Shown piece by piece: positions 8,453 to 16,475 of a DNA stretch of 51,832 nt (the first letter of the stretch is position 1; every line of letters starts with the position of its first letter). The notes under the pieces were generated by a model, which saw only the letters and a list, made by a program, of their open reading frames with translations, searched no databases and was not told the origin of the DNA. Made by a program: the position numbers and the translations under genes. The stretch comes from JARROD01 sp037384225 (GTDB lineage Bacteria > Pseudomonadota > Gammaproteobacteria > Pseudomonadales > Cellvibrionaceae), in contig JARROD010000024.1 of the NCBI GenBank assembly GCA_037384225.1, positions 1-51,832 of the forward strand, given 5' to 3'.

Positions 8453-9336
8453 TCGGTACCCGCCATTGCCGCGCGCGCGATGGTTTGCTGTGCCCAGGCG
8501 TCGTGGACGACGGTTTCGTGCATTGCCCCCTGATGCTTGAACACCGTCGCATCGCCGCCACGGTTGTCGAGAATGATTGTGGCCGCTTCGAGATCGTCCC
8601 GGGAAACCCGCAGCTCCGTGTCGATAATCGGCGCCTGGGAGGGGTGAATGGCCGTTTTGCCGATCAATCCCATACGCACATCCTGTCTGATCTCGCGTCT
8701 TAGCGTGTCGGGGTCGTCGACGAAATCATAAACCGGTGCCGTGAGGTGAAAACCATAGGGCCTAAAACAGAGGATTAACTGCCCAATCAAAGTGCCCAGC
8801 GGTGTCTCATAGGCGGTAACACCGCGGATGCGTCGCAGCCCGAGGTATTTAAGCAGGTCGTTGCCACCGATACGCAAGGCCAGCACCCGTTCGCGAAGGC
8901 AGGATTGCAGCAGCTGATTACGCATGTCACGCTGCCACAAAGGGTCGAATACACCGATGGTTTCAAGCGTCGGCATAACGTAATGGGCGGTGTCGCGCAG
9001 GCAGGTTTCGTAAACAGGCAGTACGTTTTCGTCGATTTTTGGCAGTACAAAACCGTCAATTTTATCGATGCCCTCGATAGCCAGAATCTGTTCCAGCACT
9101 TGCGGGTTGCGACAGCGGATAAAGCGTCGGGGACCGACCCCCTTTGGCGGCAGTATACGCACGATAGCCGCCAGAGAGGCGATCGCCGAATTCACACTCT
9201 CAGGGGGAATGGCATCTTCAGTGCAAGCGATTAAAGAGCGTACCCCCGGGTATTTGTCGCCGGAGAATGTGGCTTTCAATTCGGGGTGAACACAAGGGAT
9301 ATACATTGAAGCGCATAACTGGAAAGCGTTAGACAT
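8449..9336 (-). CDS. HpcH/HpaI aldolase / CitE-like lyase
   Basis: A TIM-barrel protein of 295 residues in the citrate lyase beta-subunit-like family, which makes or breaks C-C bonds in acyl-CoA or keto-acid substrates using a divalent metal. Visible family features are ACTEDAIPPESV, IRCRNPQ, GFVLPKID, YVMPTLET and the C-terminal GLIGKTAIHPSQAPII. GTG and ATG starts are adjacent; the ATG (8 bases after GGAG) is preferred. It overlaps the StiP/PELOTA gene by 8 bp. CitE-like enzymes are a recognised part of Ter-associated biosynthetic modules. The actual reaction is unknown. Confidence 0.87.
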   Translation of the reverse strand: MSNAFQLCASMYIPCVHPELKATFSGDKYPGVRSLIACTEDAIPPESVNSAIASLAAIVRILPPKGVGPRRFIRCRNPQVLEQILAIEGIDKIDGFVLPKIDENVLPVYETCLRDTAHYVMPTLETIGVFDPLWQRDMRNQLLQSCLRERVLALRIGGNDLLKYLGLRRIRGVTAYETPLGTLIGQLILCFRPYGFHLTAPVYDFVDDPDTLRREIRQDVRMGLIGKTAIHPSQAPIIDTELRVSRDDLEAATIILDNRGGDATVFKHQGAMHETVVHDAWAQQTIARAAMAGTE

Positions 9337-10477
9337 CACCTAAACTCCGAATGATTGCAACCGCCTTTAGGAGCAACTGTGTATCTTCCTTTACCTTGAC
9401 TCCCCGCTCCTTACAGAGCAAGACAAGGTGAGCCAAATCCGGGTCGCGGGTTGATTTTAAAATAACTTCTTGCGGGGTTCGGCGCAGAACCGCCCGTGTC
9501 GCCTCGCCAATACCGGGTTTAACGAGATTTCGATTCACCAGGCCGCGCTCGCGCATTACCCGATCGACCCAGGCACTCATCAACCGGCGCCGGCACAGAG
9601 CGTCATCCGGCGCCGGTCGCGGCAACGGCATGGCAAGACGCTGTGCATGGGCGTCAATTCGCGCGATATAGTCCCGGCTGCGATCTATATCGAACCATTT
9701 CGAATAAAACAGGCAACCGTGCCAATCATCCGGACCGATCAGCTCGTTGAGGATGGTGCGACTGACGAGGCCCGAAATGGGGGCGTTTAAAATGGCCGAG
9801 GGAATAAGATAGTCATCTACACTGCCACTGGCTGCGGCGACGCCGGCCAGATCCACGAGGACAAACAACTCGGGGGAGACGCCGGATTCGAGGCGCCTCG
9901 ATGCATTGTAGGCGGCAACCGACTTTTTGAGTTCGCCGGCAATCGCACCTTTGCCACTCCAACCGTCGATAAAGCACAGGCTTTCAGCGGGATGTTGCGA
10001 CAGGATGTAATCCAGGGCGTTTGCGTCAATGCCGCGATCGCGAATAATAGAGATGGAGTAGTGGGCGACTTCAATGCCAAACCGCTGTTTAAATATACGT
10101 TTGAGTAAAACGCCGAACGGTGTTCCGGCACGGGCCAGTGAAACCAACGTGATCACATCGCCGCGCAGGTGGTTGATGTGTTGCGCCAATCGCAGCAGGT
10201 CCGCCGCCACCCTGGGACCGTTTATTTCGAGAGACTGCTCGTAGAGCGCAAAATACTTGTCTGACGGGAGCTTTTCCCGGCCGATAATTTCACTGTAGTG
10301 ACGCTGCCCCGACTGGATCAGGCGCTCTTTTTCATCGACGTCATCGATGGGCTCGATATCGAGCTTGCGCAGCAGGAATTGCACATCCCCCGGATCGTAG
10401 CTGCCACTAAACGGTGCTAGCACAACGGTTTCCCCATAACGCCCTCCACCGACGTGCAGGCCCCCCAACAGCGCCAC
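9329..10477 (-). CDS. StiP/PRTase-like protein with PELOTA RNA-binding domain
   Basis: A 382-residue protein of the family annotated as cysteine protease StiP with a C-terminal PELOTA-type RNA-binding domain. Signature stretches are GSYDPGDVQFLL (about 25-36), KERLIQSGQRHYSE, LVSLARAGTPFGVLLKR and CFIDGWSGKGAIAGEL. The last resembles a PRPP-binding loop and supports the view that this is a phosphoribosyltransferase-like enzyme. The C-terminal 80 residues (TPQEVILKSTRDPDLAHLVL and following) fit PELOTA. The start is GTG with no clear Shine-Dalgarno. It is 43 bp after the HAD gene. The name StiP is a family label; proteolysis is not supported by anything seen here. Confidence 0.82.
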   Translation of the reverse strand: MALLGGLHVGGGRYGETVVLAPFSGSYDPGDVQFLLRKLDIEPIDDVDEKERLIQSGQRHYSEIIGREKLPSDKYFALYEQSLEINGPRVAADLLRLAQHINHLRGDVITLVSLARAGTPFGVLLKRIFKQRFGIEVAHYSISIIRDRGIDANALDYILSQHPAESLCFIDGWSGKGAIAGELKKSVAAYNASRRLESGVSPELFVLVDLAGVAAASGSVDDYLIPSAILNAPISGLVSRTILNELIGPDDWHGCLFYSKWFDIDRSRDYIARIDAHAQRLAMPLPRPAPDDALCRRRLMSAWVDRVMRERGLVNRNLVKPGIGEATRAVLRRTPQEVILKSTRDPDLAHLVLLCKERGVKVKEDTQLLLKAVAIIRSLGDV

Positions 10478-10520
10478 TTAAACCGGGCAACACCACTCAA
10501 ACCGGATCGCGCCAACACCG

Positions 10521-11321
10521 CTAACATATAGGTTCCCCCGGCATACTCGCAATACCGATATCAGTCACAGCCGTATCAGCCGCACTTTCACTAACAACGG
10601 CCCCGGCGAGCTGTGAACCTGCGGGCACGATGGCAAAATCGCAGGCAGACATAAATTCCCAGTCCGTGATGCTGTCACCGGCGCCGAAAAAGACGCCCTC
10701 GGGGAGGGTTTCATCTAGTTTCTCCCGCAAATAGACACAGGCCAGTTGTTTGGAAACACCGTGCGGTATCAGGGCAAGGTTGTTGCCATTGCAGTGAAGT
10801 TTACCCACCCAGTCCGGGAGGTTTTGCTTTATATCCCGCGCTTTTGCCGCTAGCAGCGCTTCATCGGCAGTATTGCTTTTAGCGACAAAATAGACAGCCC
10901 CCAGGTGATTATCCTCGACCAGCCAGGCCCGCACACTGTTGCTCTCCGCCCAGTGCTTAAAGGCGCTGAGAAATGCATGCATTTTTGCTTGCACACCACA
11001 AAGAGCCACCTTTATGCGCTCGGCCCAGCCGCGATCCACAGACCCGTCGCTGTGCAGAATCGTGGCACCGTTAGAGCACACCGCAAACATAAAATTATCA
11101 ATTCCGCAGCGAGCAAAAGCATCCATATTTCTGGCGGTGACCGGGATCATTGCGTTGGCTGTGTTCTCCATCAACCCCCGCAATGCGCGCTGCTGGGTGT
11201 TGCTGTAGGAGATTGGGGTACCGTCTTTCAATACCGCCTCACACTTGAGATCCGCGTCAACATTGTGCTTACGCAAGGTGCTGAAAAGCGTGTCATCCAG
11301 GTCTGTGAAAAAAATGTTCAT
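10521..11321 (-). CDS. HAD-family hydrolase, Cof/sucrose-phosphatase-like
   Basis: About 266 residues. The N-terminal motif FFTDLDDTLFS gives the nucleophile Asp and acid/base Asp; motif II is in MIPVTAR, and the C-terminal FGAGDSITDWEFMSACDFAI supplies motif IV. The long insert between these motifs indicates a C2-capped HAD of the Cof or sucrose-phosphatase kind. The ATG at 11321 follows the previous gene's TGA with one base between (TGATATG), a re-initiation geometry. An in-frame ATG at 11339 would give a 17-bp overlap and six more residues. It is the second HAD of the operon, matching the paired phosphatases known in Ter modules. Confidence 0.84.
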   Translation of the reverse strand: MNIFFTDLDDTLFSTLRKHNVDADLKCEAVLKDGTPISYSNTQQRALRGLMENTANAMIPVTARNMDAFARCGIDNFMFAVCSNGATILHSDGSVDRGWAERIKVALCGVQAKMHAFLSAFKHWAESNSVRAWLVEDNHLGAVYFVAKSNTADEALLAAKARDIKQNLPDWVGKLHCNGNNLALIPHGVSKQLACVYLREKLDETLPEGVFFGAGDSITDWEFMSACDFAIVPAGSQLAGAVVSESAADTAVTDIGIASMPGEPIC

Positions 11322-11322
11322 A

Positions 11323-12489
11323 TCAAGCCGTTTCGTCATCTCCAGCGGCGATTACACCACGCCGCATATCCACACTCAGGGCGTTCAGGTCCCGACATAA
11401 CGTTGCCACTGAAGGGTGCAATCCAGTCTCGTGAACGACGAAGACACAGGCATGACCCGGATTGAAATTATAAATATAGTTGTCGATGCCCTCGCCGTAG
11501 GGGTCGGGAACCGTGAATTTGTTTTTAATCGCGCCACCGAGCATGAGTGGAGAACGCGTCGTCGATTGAACCAGCGTAGGAATGCCCCGGTTTTCCAGTC
11601 TTTCCCCGAGCCATTGCGCTGCATACATAAACTCACCGGTAGCAACCACGACCGCCGGCCGCTGCGAGGCACGCTCGGCACACTGATCGATAAGCGAAGC
11701 ATTGAACGCCGGTGCCCGGGTGATGCCCAACCGCGGGGTCTCATCGATCATCAGATGGCGGCGGCATGACACCTGGCGCTGCGCGGTGGGCGGCGGGTCG
11801 ATCCATTGCGCCGAGGTTTCAAACACGTAGGCACCGGTGAGTTGCGCGTGCACATCGACCCGCTCGATACCCGAAAGTTCGAGCAAGCTGGCCCTGGCTT
11901 TTCCCCCTGAAAAATCCGTCAGGGTAACGATATCGATTTCAGCGATACGGGGCGCAAGCGCTTGCAAAGCGCGGACCAAGGCTGTAAACGTAGCTCCCGT
12001 ACTCAATTCGTCATCGACCAGGATAACCCGGGTAGCGGATGTCAGAATATGTCTGCCCCGAGCGGATTGAGGCACATGAAGTACCAGCCGGGTCGCATGA
12101 CTGTGGGATTCACTAAACTCAATACTTTGATGACCGTCGAGCGGATAACGGGTTGTCGACAGATAAAGCGACTCATCACCGCCAGCGCGCAGAAAGGCCG
12201 CGAAAACCCCTTCCCCCAGTCCGGTCGCAGTCTCTGCCATCCCGATTATCAGGGCCGTCCCCCCGCCCAGCCCCACGACCAATTCATCCTGAATGGTACG
12301 CAGCAAATGGGGGGAACAGGGTATGTGTTTGCCAAGCACCTGCGAAACGAAAACAAAAGGTCGCTTGGGATTGTGTCTCGAGCCGACGGCAAGTAGCGTC
12401 TCGGAATCTCTACCGAGAGAATGCGTAATCTGCACGCGCATTGTTCCAGTGGGAACTTCCCATTCCTTTTGAGCCACATCAAATTCCAT
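11323..12489 (-). CDS. Phosphoribosyltransferase with TRSP domain
   Basis: A 388-residue two-domain protein. The N-terminal half is a type I PRTase with the PRPP loop RVILVDDELSTGATFTALVR (about residues 155-174). The C-terminal half, beginning near PRLGITRAPAFNASLID, fits the TRSP domain that follows this PRTase in Ter operons and includes VVVATGEFMYAAQWLGERL. The expected chemistry is attaching ribose 5-phosphate from PRPP to an unknown base-like acceptor. The in-frame TTG at 12498 is possible, but the ATG at 12489 is preferred; neither has a strong Shine-Dalgarno. It is 88 bp from the second terD gene. Confidence 0.84.
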   Translation of the reverse strand: MEFDVAQKEWEVPTGTMRVQITHSLGRDSETLLAVGSRHNPKRPFVFVSQVLGKHIPCSPHLLRTIQDELVVGLGGGTALIIGMAETATGLGEGVFAAFLRAGGDESLYLSTTRYPLDGHQSIEFSESHSHATRLVLHVPQSARGRHILTSATRVILVDDELSTGATFTALVRALQALAPRIAEIDIVTLTDFSGGKARASLLELSGIERVDVHAQLTGAYVFETSAQWIDPPPTAQRQVSCRRHLMIDETPRLGITRAPAFNASLIDQCAERASQRPAVVVATGEFMYAAQWLGERLENRGIPTLVQSTTRSPLMLGGAIKNKFTVPDPYGEGIDNYIYNFNPGHACVFVVHETGLHPSVATLCRDLNALSVDMRRGVIAAGDDETA

Positions 12490-12577
12490 GGAGTACAACT
12501 TATAATTTCAGTCCGAAACAGTCAGTCCTCAACATCGGGCACCGCCTGCAAAACAAGCCCGAATTAAGGATCTGGCC

Positions 12578-13156
12578 TTACAGATGCGGCGTAATGGCAG
12601 GTAACAGATCATGGAATGTACGGCCAGAACAGTTTTCACCGATAGCGTGCATCTTCCATTCAGCATCATGGCGATATACCTTGGCCATTACCTGGGCTGA
12701 ATGGTTTCCCTGACAGGAAAGCTCATAACGGGCAATTTCCTGATTGTTGTTCCCGTTGACGATACGGCAAAACGCATTCTCAATTTGAGAGAAATTTTCC
12801 CCGGTGAAGCTGTTAACCACAAAAACAAGCATGGATACGCTGGACGGCACTTTATCGAGATGGCAGATAATCTGTTCATCATCGCCTTCGCCTTCACCCG
12901 TACGATTATCACCGGTATGAACCAGGCTGCCACATTTGGATTTCAACTGTCTAAACCACACCTGATCGACCAGATTCTTATTGGCGTCGAACAGGAGTGC
13001 AGAAGCGTCCAGGTCGATGTTCTGCTGTTTGAGTCCACCGAAAAAACCTTTTTTCTTCACCGCGTCCCAGCCGAGCCCCATAACGACCTTGCTCAGGCTT
13101 CCACCCGCCTCTTTCTCCAGAGAAATCCGCTGCCCTTTTTGTAAATTAATTGCCAT
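12578..13156 (-). CDS. terD: TerD-family calcium-binding stress protein (second copy)
   Basis: A 192-residue TerD/TerE-family protein. It has INLQKGQRISLEKEAGGSLS at the start, MGLGWDA, the acidic NIDLDASALLFDANK and HTGDNRTGEGEGDDEQIICH. The acidic patches in TerD proteins bind calcium. The start is ATG at 13156, ten bases after GGAGG; the reading frame is open 27 codons further upstream, but that stretch is the intercistronic hairpin. Its C-terminal tail (SGRTFHDLLPAITPHL) differs from the usual FAGGL ending of the first copy, so the two are diverged paralogues, not a recent duplication. Confidence 0.92.
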   Translation of the reverse strand: MAINLQKGQRISLEKEAGGSLSKVVMGLGWDAVKKKGFFGGLKQQNIDLDASALLFDANKNLVDQVWFRQLKSKCGSLVHTGDNRTGEGEGDDEQIICHLDKVPSSVSMLVFVVNSFTGENFSQIENAFCRIVNGNNNQEIARYELSCQGNHSAQVMAKVYRHDAEWKMHAIGENCSGRTFHDLLPAITPHL

Positions 13157-13175
13157 TGTTAATGGACCTCCACTT

Positions 13176-13206
13176 AAATGGCAGGCTCTTTCGATGCCTG
13201 CCATTT
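13176..13206 (-). promoter_or_regulatory. Intercistronic hairpin between the two terD genes
   Basis: AAATGGCAGGC (13176-13186) and GCCTGCCATTT (13196-13206) form an 11-bp perfect stem with a 9-nt loop. No T run follows on the minus strand, and the GGAGG of the downstream terD comes soon after. It fits an mRNA-processing or stability element, or a partial attenuator, better than a terminator. Confidence 0.6.
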
Positions 13207-13254
13207 GGATAGTTATCGAGGGTTTAGCTATTTGCAATTAGCGTTGCGCAACAT

Positions 13255-13833
13255 TTACCCGGCATTGACGCCAAAGTGACCTGCAAGCGGTCCCAGGCCT
13301 CCGGCGAAGCCCTGCCCCACAGCCCGGAATTTCCATTCACCACTGTGCCGGTAAAGCTCACCGAAAATCAACGCCGTTTCAGTCGAGCCGTCCTCGGTAA
13401 GATCATAGCGTGCCAGTTCTTTACCATCAGACTGATTGACTACGCGAATAAAAGCGTTGCTTACCTGACCAAAAGACTGCCCGTTTTTCTCAGCTTCATG
13501 GATAGTGACAGTAAACGCTATTTTATGGATATCGGCGGGAACCTTGGAAAGATCAACTTTCACCACCTCGTCATCACCTTCACCCGCACCAGTGCGGTTA
13601 TCCCCGGTATGCTCAACGGAGCCGTCCGCGGACTTGAGATTGTTGTAGAATATAAAATCGGCGTCGGAGCGCACCTTCCCAGCTTCAGTGCACATGAAAG
13701 CGCTGGCATCAAGGTCAAAATCCTTACCGTCGGTGGCGCGAACGTCCCACCCCATACCAAGAAATACAGCAGACAGGCCGGGAGCTTCCTTACTCAAGTT
13801 GACGTTACCGCCTTTTGTTAAACTAACACTCAT
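13255..13833 (-). CDS. terD: TerD-family calcium-binding stress protein (first copy)
   Basis: A 192-residue protein with all standard TerD features: VSLTKGGNVNLSKEAPGL, LGMGWDVRATDGKDFDLDAS, EHTGDNRTGAGEGDDEVVKV and the C-terminal EWKFRAVGQGFAGGLGPLAG. The Asp/Glu clusters (FDLDAS, GEGDDE) are calcium ligands in the family. The start ATG follows GAGG by seven bases. TerD proteins are thought to assemble with TerB and a TerC-like membrane protein into a membrane-linked stress complex; all three types are encoded in this operon. Confidence 0.94.
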   Translation of the reverse strand: MSVSLTKGGNVNLSKEAPGLSAVFLGMGWDVRATDGKDFDLDASAFMCTEAGKVRSDADFIFYNNLKSADGSVEHTGDNRTGAGEGDDEVVKVDLSKVPADIHKIAFTVTIHEAEKNGQSFGQVSNAFIRVVNQSDGKELARYDLTEDGSTETALIFGELYRHSGEWKFRAVGQGFAGGLGPLAGHFGVNAG

Positions 13834-13905
13834 TTTGTTACCTCTGTCTTTTGGTTGAGATTCATCGTTAAGCTCCTTGCCCCCTGGAGCATTGGGGTCA
13901 CCCTT

Positions 13906-14361
13906 TCAGGTTAAATCGAAATCCGCGGGGTTTAAGCCAAGTTCGACACAAATGCTGCGAACAGCCTTCTTTTCGCTCTCATCGAAATTGTCGTCAGCGG
14001 CACTGATCGCGCAGCAAACACGGACCAGCAGGCGGGCTTCAGTCTCCTTGCTTTTCAGTTTGCCGACAATCGACAGGCATTCCATCTCACCAATGCTGCG
14101 GTCGAACTCATATTTCGCCATGTACTTGTTGAATGTACTGATCACAATATCGGTGTCATAAACGGACAACACATCGTTATTGCGTATAAATTCCATCAAC
14201 TTGGTTTTTTCTTCGCTGGAAACGGAGCCGTCAGCGTAGGCTACAACGACAGTGCCGGCGATCACCGATTCAAGAAATTGTTTATTTTTTATTTTTGAAA
14301 CTTCATTGCGAAGGCTGCTGCTAACTTCGTTATACTTTCCTTTAAGCCATTCGAGAGCCAT
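13906..14361 (-). CDS. terB: TerB-family tellurite resistance protein
   Basis: A 151-residue all-helical protein of TerB size. AYADGSVSSEEKTKLMEFI (about residues 41-59) is the metal-binding acidic helix pair of TerB, and a second acidic repeat AADDNFDESEKKAVRSIC lies near the C-terminus. The start ATG lies seven bases after GGAGG. It is the first gene of the nine-gene operon, with 423 bp of non-coding DNA upstream that should contain the promoter. Confidence 0.92.
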   Translation of the reverse strand: MALEWLKGKYNEVSSSLRNEVSKIKNKQFLESVIAGTVVVAYADGSVSSEEKTKLMEFIRNNDVLSVYDTDIVISTFNKYMAKYEFDRSIGEMECLSIVGKLKSKETEARLLVRVCCAISAADDNFDESEKKAVRSICVELGLNPADFDLT

Positions 14362-14784
14362 CTAAAAACCTCCAATTTTGATGTAAAGACACATACATGG
14401 AAACAGCTGTTTATTTCTCTGTTGCGCCATAAGCAAATTCTATTGCACGCCCAGCTCATATCTGAAATATTAATCTAGAAATTCCTTTTGTTTGCTAACA
14501 GTACATGCTAATACAAACTTCCAACAGTGTTACTTAACATTAACTTTCATTTATTAACATTAACTTGCAGTATAAAAGCATCACGCCCTGTGGGGAATGA
14601 GTACCTTCACTATAGCACCTGCAAAACTATAGCACCTTCACCATTAAGTTCAAAAAACATACAGCTATTTTTGTCGTCACTTCCCCGTTATCAAGGAAGA
14701 ATAACACTATTTCCCCATGAAACAAGCACTGTTATGGAGCAGACCACTGATACAGGTATAAGTTGCATTGAGCCCGGCCCGGAC
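14362..14784. promoter_or_regulatory. Ter operon upstream region with two sets of direct repeats
   Basis: This 423-bp gap between terB and pdxH (both minus strand) holds no gene I can support. TTAACATTAACTT occurs at 14534-14546 and again at 14554-14566, exactly 20 bp apart (about two helical turns). CTATAGCACCT occurs at 14610-14620 and 14627-14637, 17 bp apart. Repeats of this phasing suggest regulator binding. Which promoter they serve is unclear. Confidence 0.45.
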
Positions 14785-15423
14785 CTACGGGGCCAACCTC
14801 TGAATCTCCCAGACACCACCGGATCTCAGGTTATATTCGAAACGATCGTGCAAACGGTTCGCCCCGCCCTGCCAAAACTCTATCTGATGCGGCACCACCC
14901 TGAAACCGCCCCAAAAATCCGGCAGAGGCACCTGCCCCTGGGAAAACTTCTGTTTCAGCGACTGAAACTGGTTCATCAGCACCTGTCGCGAAGAAATGGG
15001 CCGGCTCTGTGCTGAAGCCCAGGCCGCCAATTGACTCTCCTTTGGCCTCGACAAAAAGTATTTCAATGCCTCCGCCGTCGATACCCTTTGCGCAACTCCG
15101 CCTATCTTTACCTGCCGCTCCATCGCATGCCAGGGAAAGTGCAAGCTCACCTTCGGGTTAGCGCCGATTTCCTGCGCTTTGCGGCTGTCGAAATTCGTAT
15201 AAAAGACAAATCCCCGGGCATCCACATGCTTTAACAGCACAATGCGCTGGGAGGGTTGCCCGGTATCAGATACCGTCGCTACAGTCATTGCCGTAGGGTC
15301 TGGTACCCCACTGGTAATGGCTTCGCGCAGCCAGCGGTTAAATTGCTCCACCGGCTCATCCGACAGGTCATCGCGCGACAACCCACCTTTTAAGTACTCA
15401 CGCCGTATTTGATCAATATCCAT
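14785..15423 (-). CDS. pdxH: Pyridoxamine 5'-phosphate oxidase
   Basis: This FMN enzyme (212 residues, the usual length) oxidises pyridoxine or pyridoxamine phosphate to pyridoxal phosphate. The N-terminal RREYLKGGLSRDDL is typical, followed by the FMN-binding split-barrel with PSQRIVLLKHVDARGFVFYT and NPKVSLHFPWHAMERQVKI. The C-terminal signature EFWQGGANRLHDRFEY is intact; only the very end (WEIQRLAP) is typical and complete. The Shine-Dalgarno is weak. It is divergent from mobA, with repeat copy B between them. Confidence 0.95.
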   Translation of the reverse strand: MDIDQIRREYLKGGLSRDDLSDEPVEQFNRWLREAITSGVPDPTAMTVATVSDTGQPSQRIVLLKHVDARGFVFYTNFDSRKAQEIGANPKVSLHFPWHAMERQVKIGGVAQRVSTAEALKYFLSRPKESQLAAWASAQSRPISSRQVLMNQFQSLKQKFSQGQVPLPDFWGGFRVVPHQIEFWQGGANRLHDRFEYNLRSGGVWEIQRLAP

Positions 15424-15490
15424 GGACAGGTCGATTCGCTACCACTACATAAGGGAAAAGAATATTACCGCAAGATGCTATGGTAATCTA

Positions 15491-15581
15491 AAGTCTCAAT
15501 ATACCCAACGTGTCTGGGCCAGCTGCCTCCGGATGGCCGCCGGATCGAAGGCATAAATACCCCGGGTTATTGAGAAGTTAC
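15491..15581. repeat. MITE-like element, copy B
   Basis: The right end is intact (TACCCCGGGTTATTGAGAAG then TTAC). The core shows CGCCGGATCGAAGGCATAAA and, to its left, GTCTGGGCCAGCTGCCTCCGG, which is the reverse complement of a segment in the left half of copy C. The left terminus is degenerate (AAGTCTCAATATACCC). The element ends 14 bp before the mobA start. Confidence 0.8.
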
Positions 15582-15595
15582 GGGATAATAGAAAG

Positions 15596-16231
15596 GTGGC
15601 AGCGCTGACTATCGATAAAGAACTGATCACCGGTGTTCTGCTGGCGGGCGGAGAGAGCCGCCGCATGGGCGGTGGCGATAAATTCCTACTACCACTGGGG
15701 CAGCAGACCCTTTTACAACGGGTTATTTCCCGCGCCGCTCCCCAGGTCGACAGACTGCTACTCAATATCAACGGCGATCCGCAGAAAGTTGCCGGCTACC
15801 CGCTTACGGTGATTGGCGACATCACCGCCAACCTCGGTCATCTTGGCCCCCTGGCCGGTATTCTCACGGCCATGCACTGGCTACAGCACTACCAGCCGCA
15901 GTGCCGTTGGCTGGCCAGTTTTGCCACTGACACCCCCTTTTTTCCCCTCGACCTCGTAGCCAGTTTAGCGCGCGCAGCAACCGGCGAAAACACCCCCCTG
16001 GCCAGCTCCCGATCCGGCGGGCGCACACATCCGGTTTTCACTCTTTGGGCAACGTCCCTGTACGACGACCTGCAGACATTTATATTGCGGGAAAATCAGC
16101 GCCGCCTACACCACTTTTTCACCCGCCACAGGGTGACCTGGGTGGATTTTGCCAGCCAGCCTGTCGACCCTTTTTTTAATATCAATACTGAAAACGACTT
16201 TAAAATTGCACAAAAACGGGTCTTTGATTGA
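15596..16231 (+). CDS. mobA: Molybdenum cofactor guanylyltransferase
   Basis: MobA links GMP from GTP to molybdopterin, making the bis-MGD cofactor used by nitrate reductases and other molybdoenzymes. The 211-residue protein begins its fold with the nucleotide-binding motif VLLAGGESRRMGGGDKFLLP (about residues 14-33), followed by GHLGPLAGILTAM and FATDTPFFPLDL, where the Asp coordinates magnesium. The start is GTG at 15596; GGGA ten bases upstream is the only Shine-Dalgarno candidate and directly abuts the end of repeat copy B. It precedes the nitrate transport genes, which fits a supply role for nitrate reductase, although no reductase is in the window. Confidence 0.9.
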   Translation: MAALTIDKELITGVLLAGGESRRMGGGDKFLLPLGQQTLLQRVISRAAPQVDRLLLNINGDPQKVAGYPLTVIGDITANLGHLGPLAGILTAMHWLQHYQPQCRWLASFATDTPFFPLDLVASLARAATGENTPLASSRSGGRTHPVFTLWATSLYDDLQTFILRENQRRLHHFFTRHRVTWVDFASQPVDPFFNINTENDFKIAQKRVFD

Positions 16232-16459
16232 ACTTGCCACTCTCCACCATCGACACGCACAAAAAAAGCACATCAATCGTTCCCACTTTGAGCACACTCA
16301 TGCTATCAAATGGTTCCAAAATAGCTCGCAAGCATGGCACACACTCCCAATAGAAGTGCAGGATGAAAATTTCACAGAAACCGTTTTGTTCTTTTTTGCG
16401 CCACCTAAACCATTGATTTAAAAATAGGTTTTCTTTCCCGGGCAAGAAAAATCTGTATG

Positions 16460-16475
16460 TTGGCAAGGTAATTGC
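16460..16475 (+). promoter_or_regulatory. Sigma-54 promoter of the nitrate transport operon
   Basis: TTGGCA at 16460-16465 and TTGC at 16472-16475 place the GG and GC pairs exactly ten bases apart, the -24/-12 geometry of RpoN promoters. Only the C after TTGGCA (A here) and the base after TTGC deviate from consensus. Transcription would begin near 16486, leaving a leader of about 45 nt before nrtA. NtrC control is the likely reading, but no strong NtrC site was seen; a loose dyad AGCA-N6-TGCT lies at 16291-16304. Confidence 0.75.

Noticed and set aside
14527..15015. A 162-codon plus-strand open frame
   Set aside because: Half of it is antisense to pdxH and the remainder lies in the repeat-bearing intergenic region.
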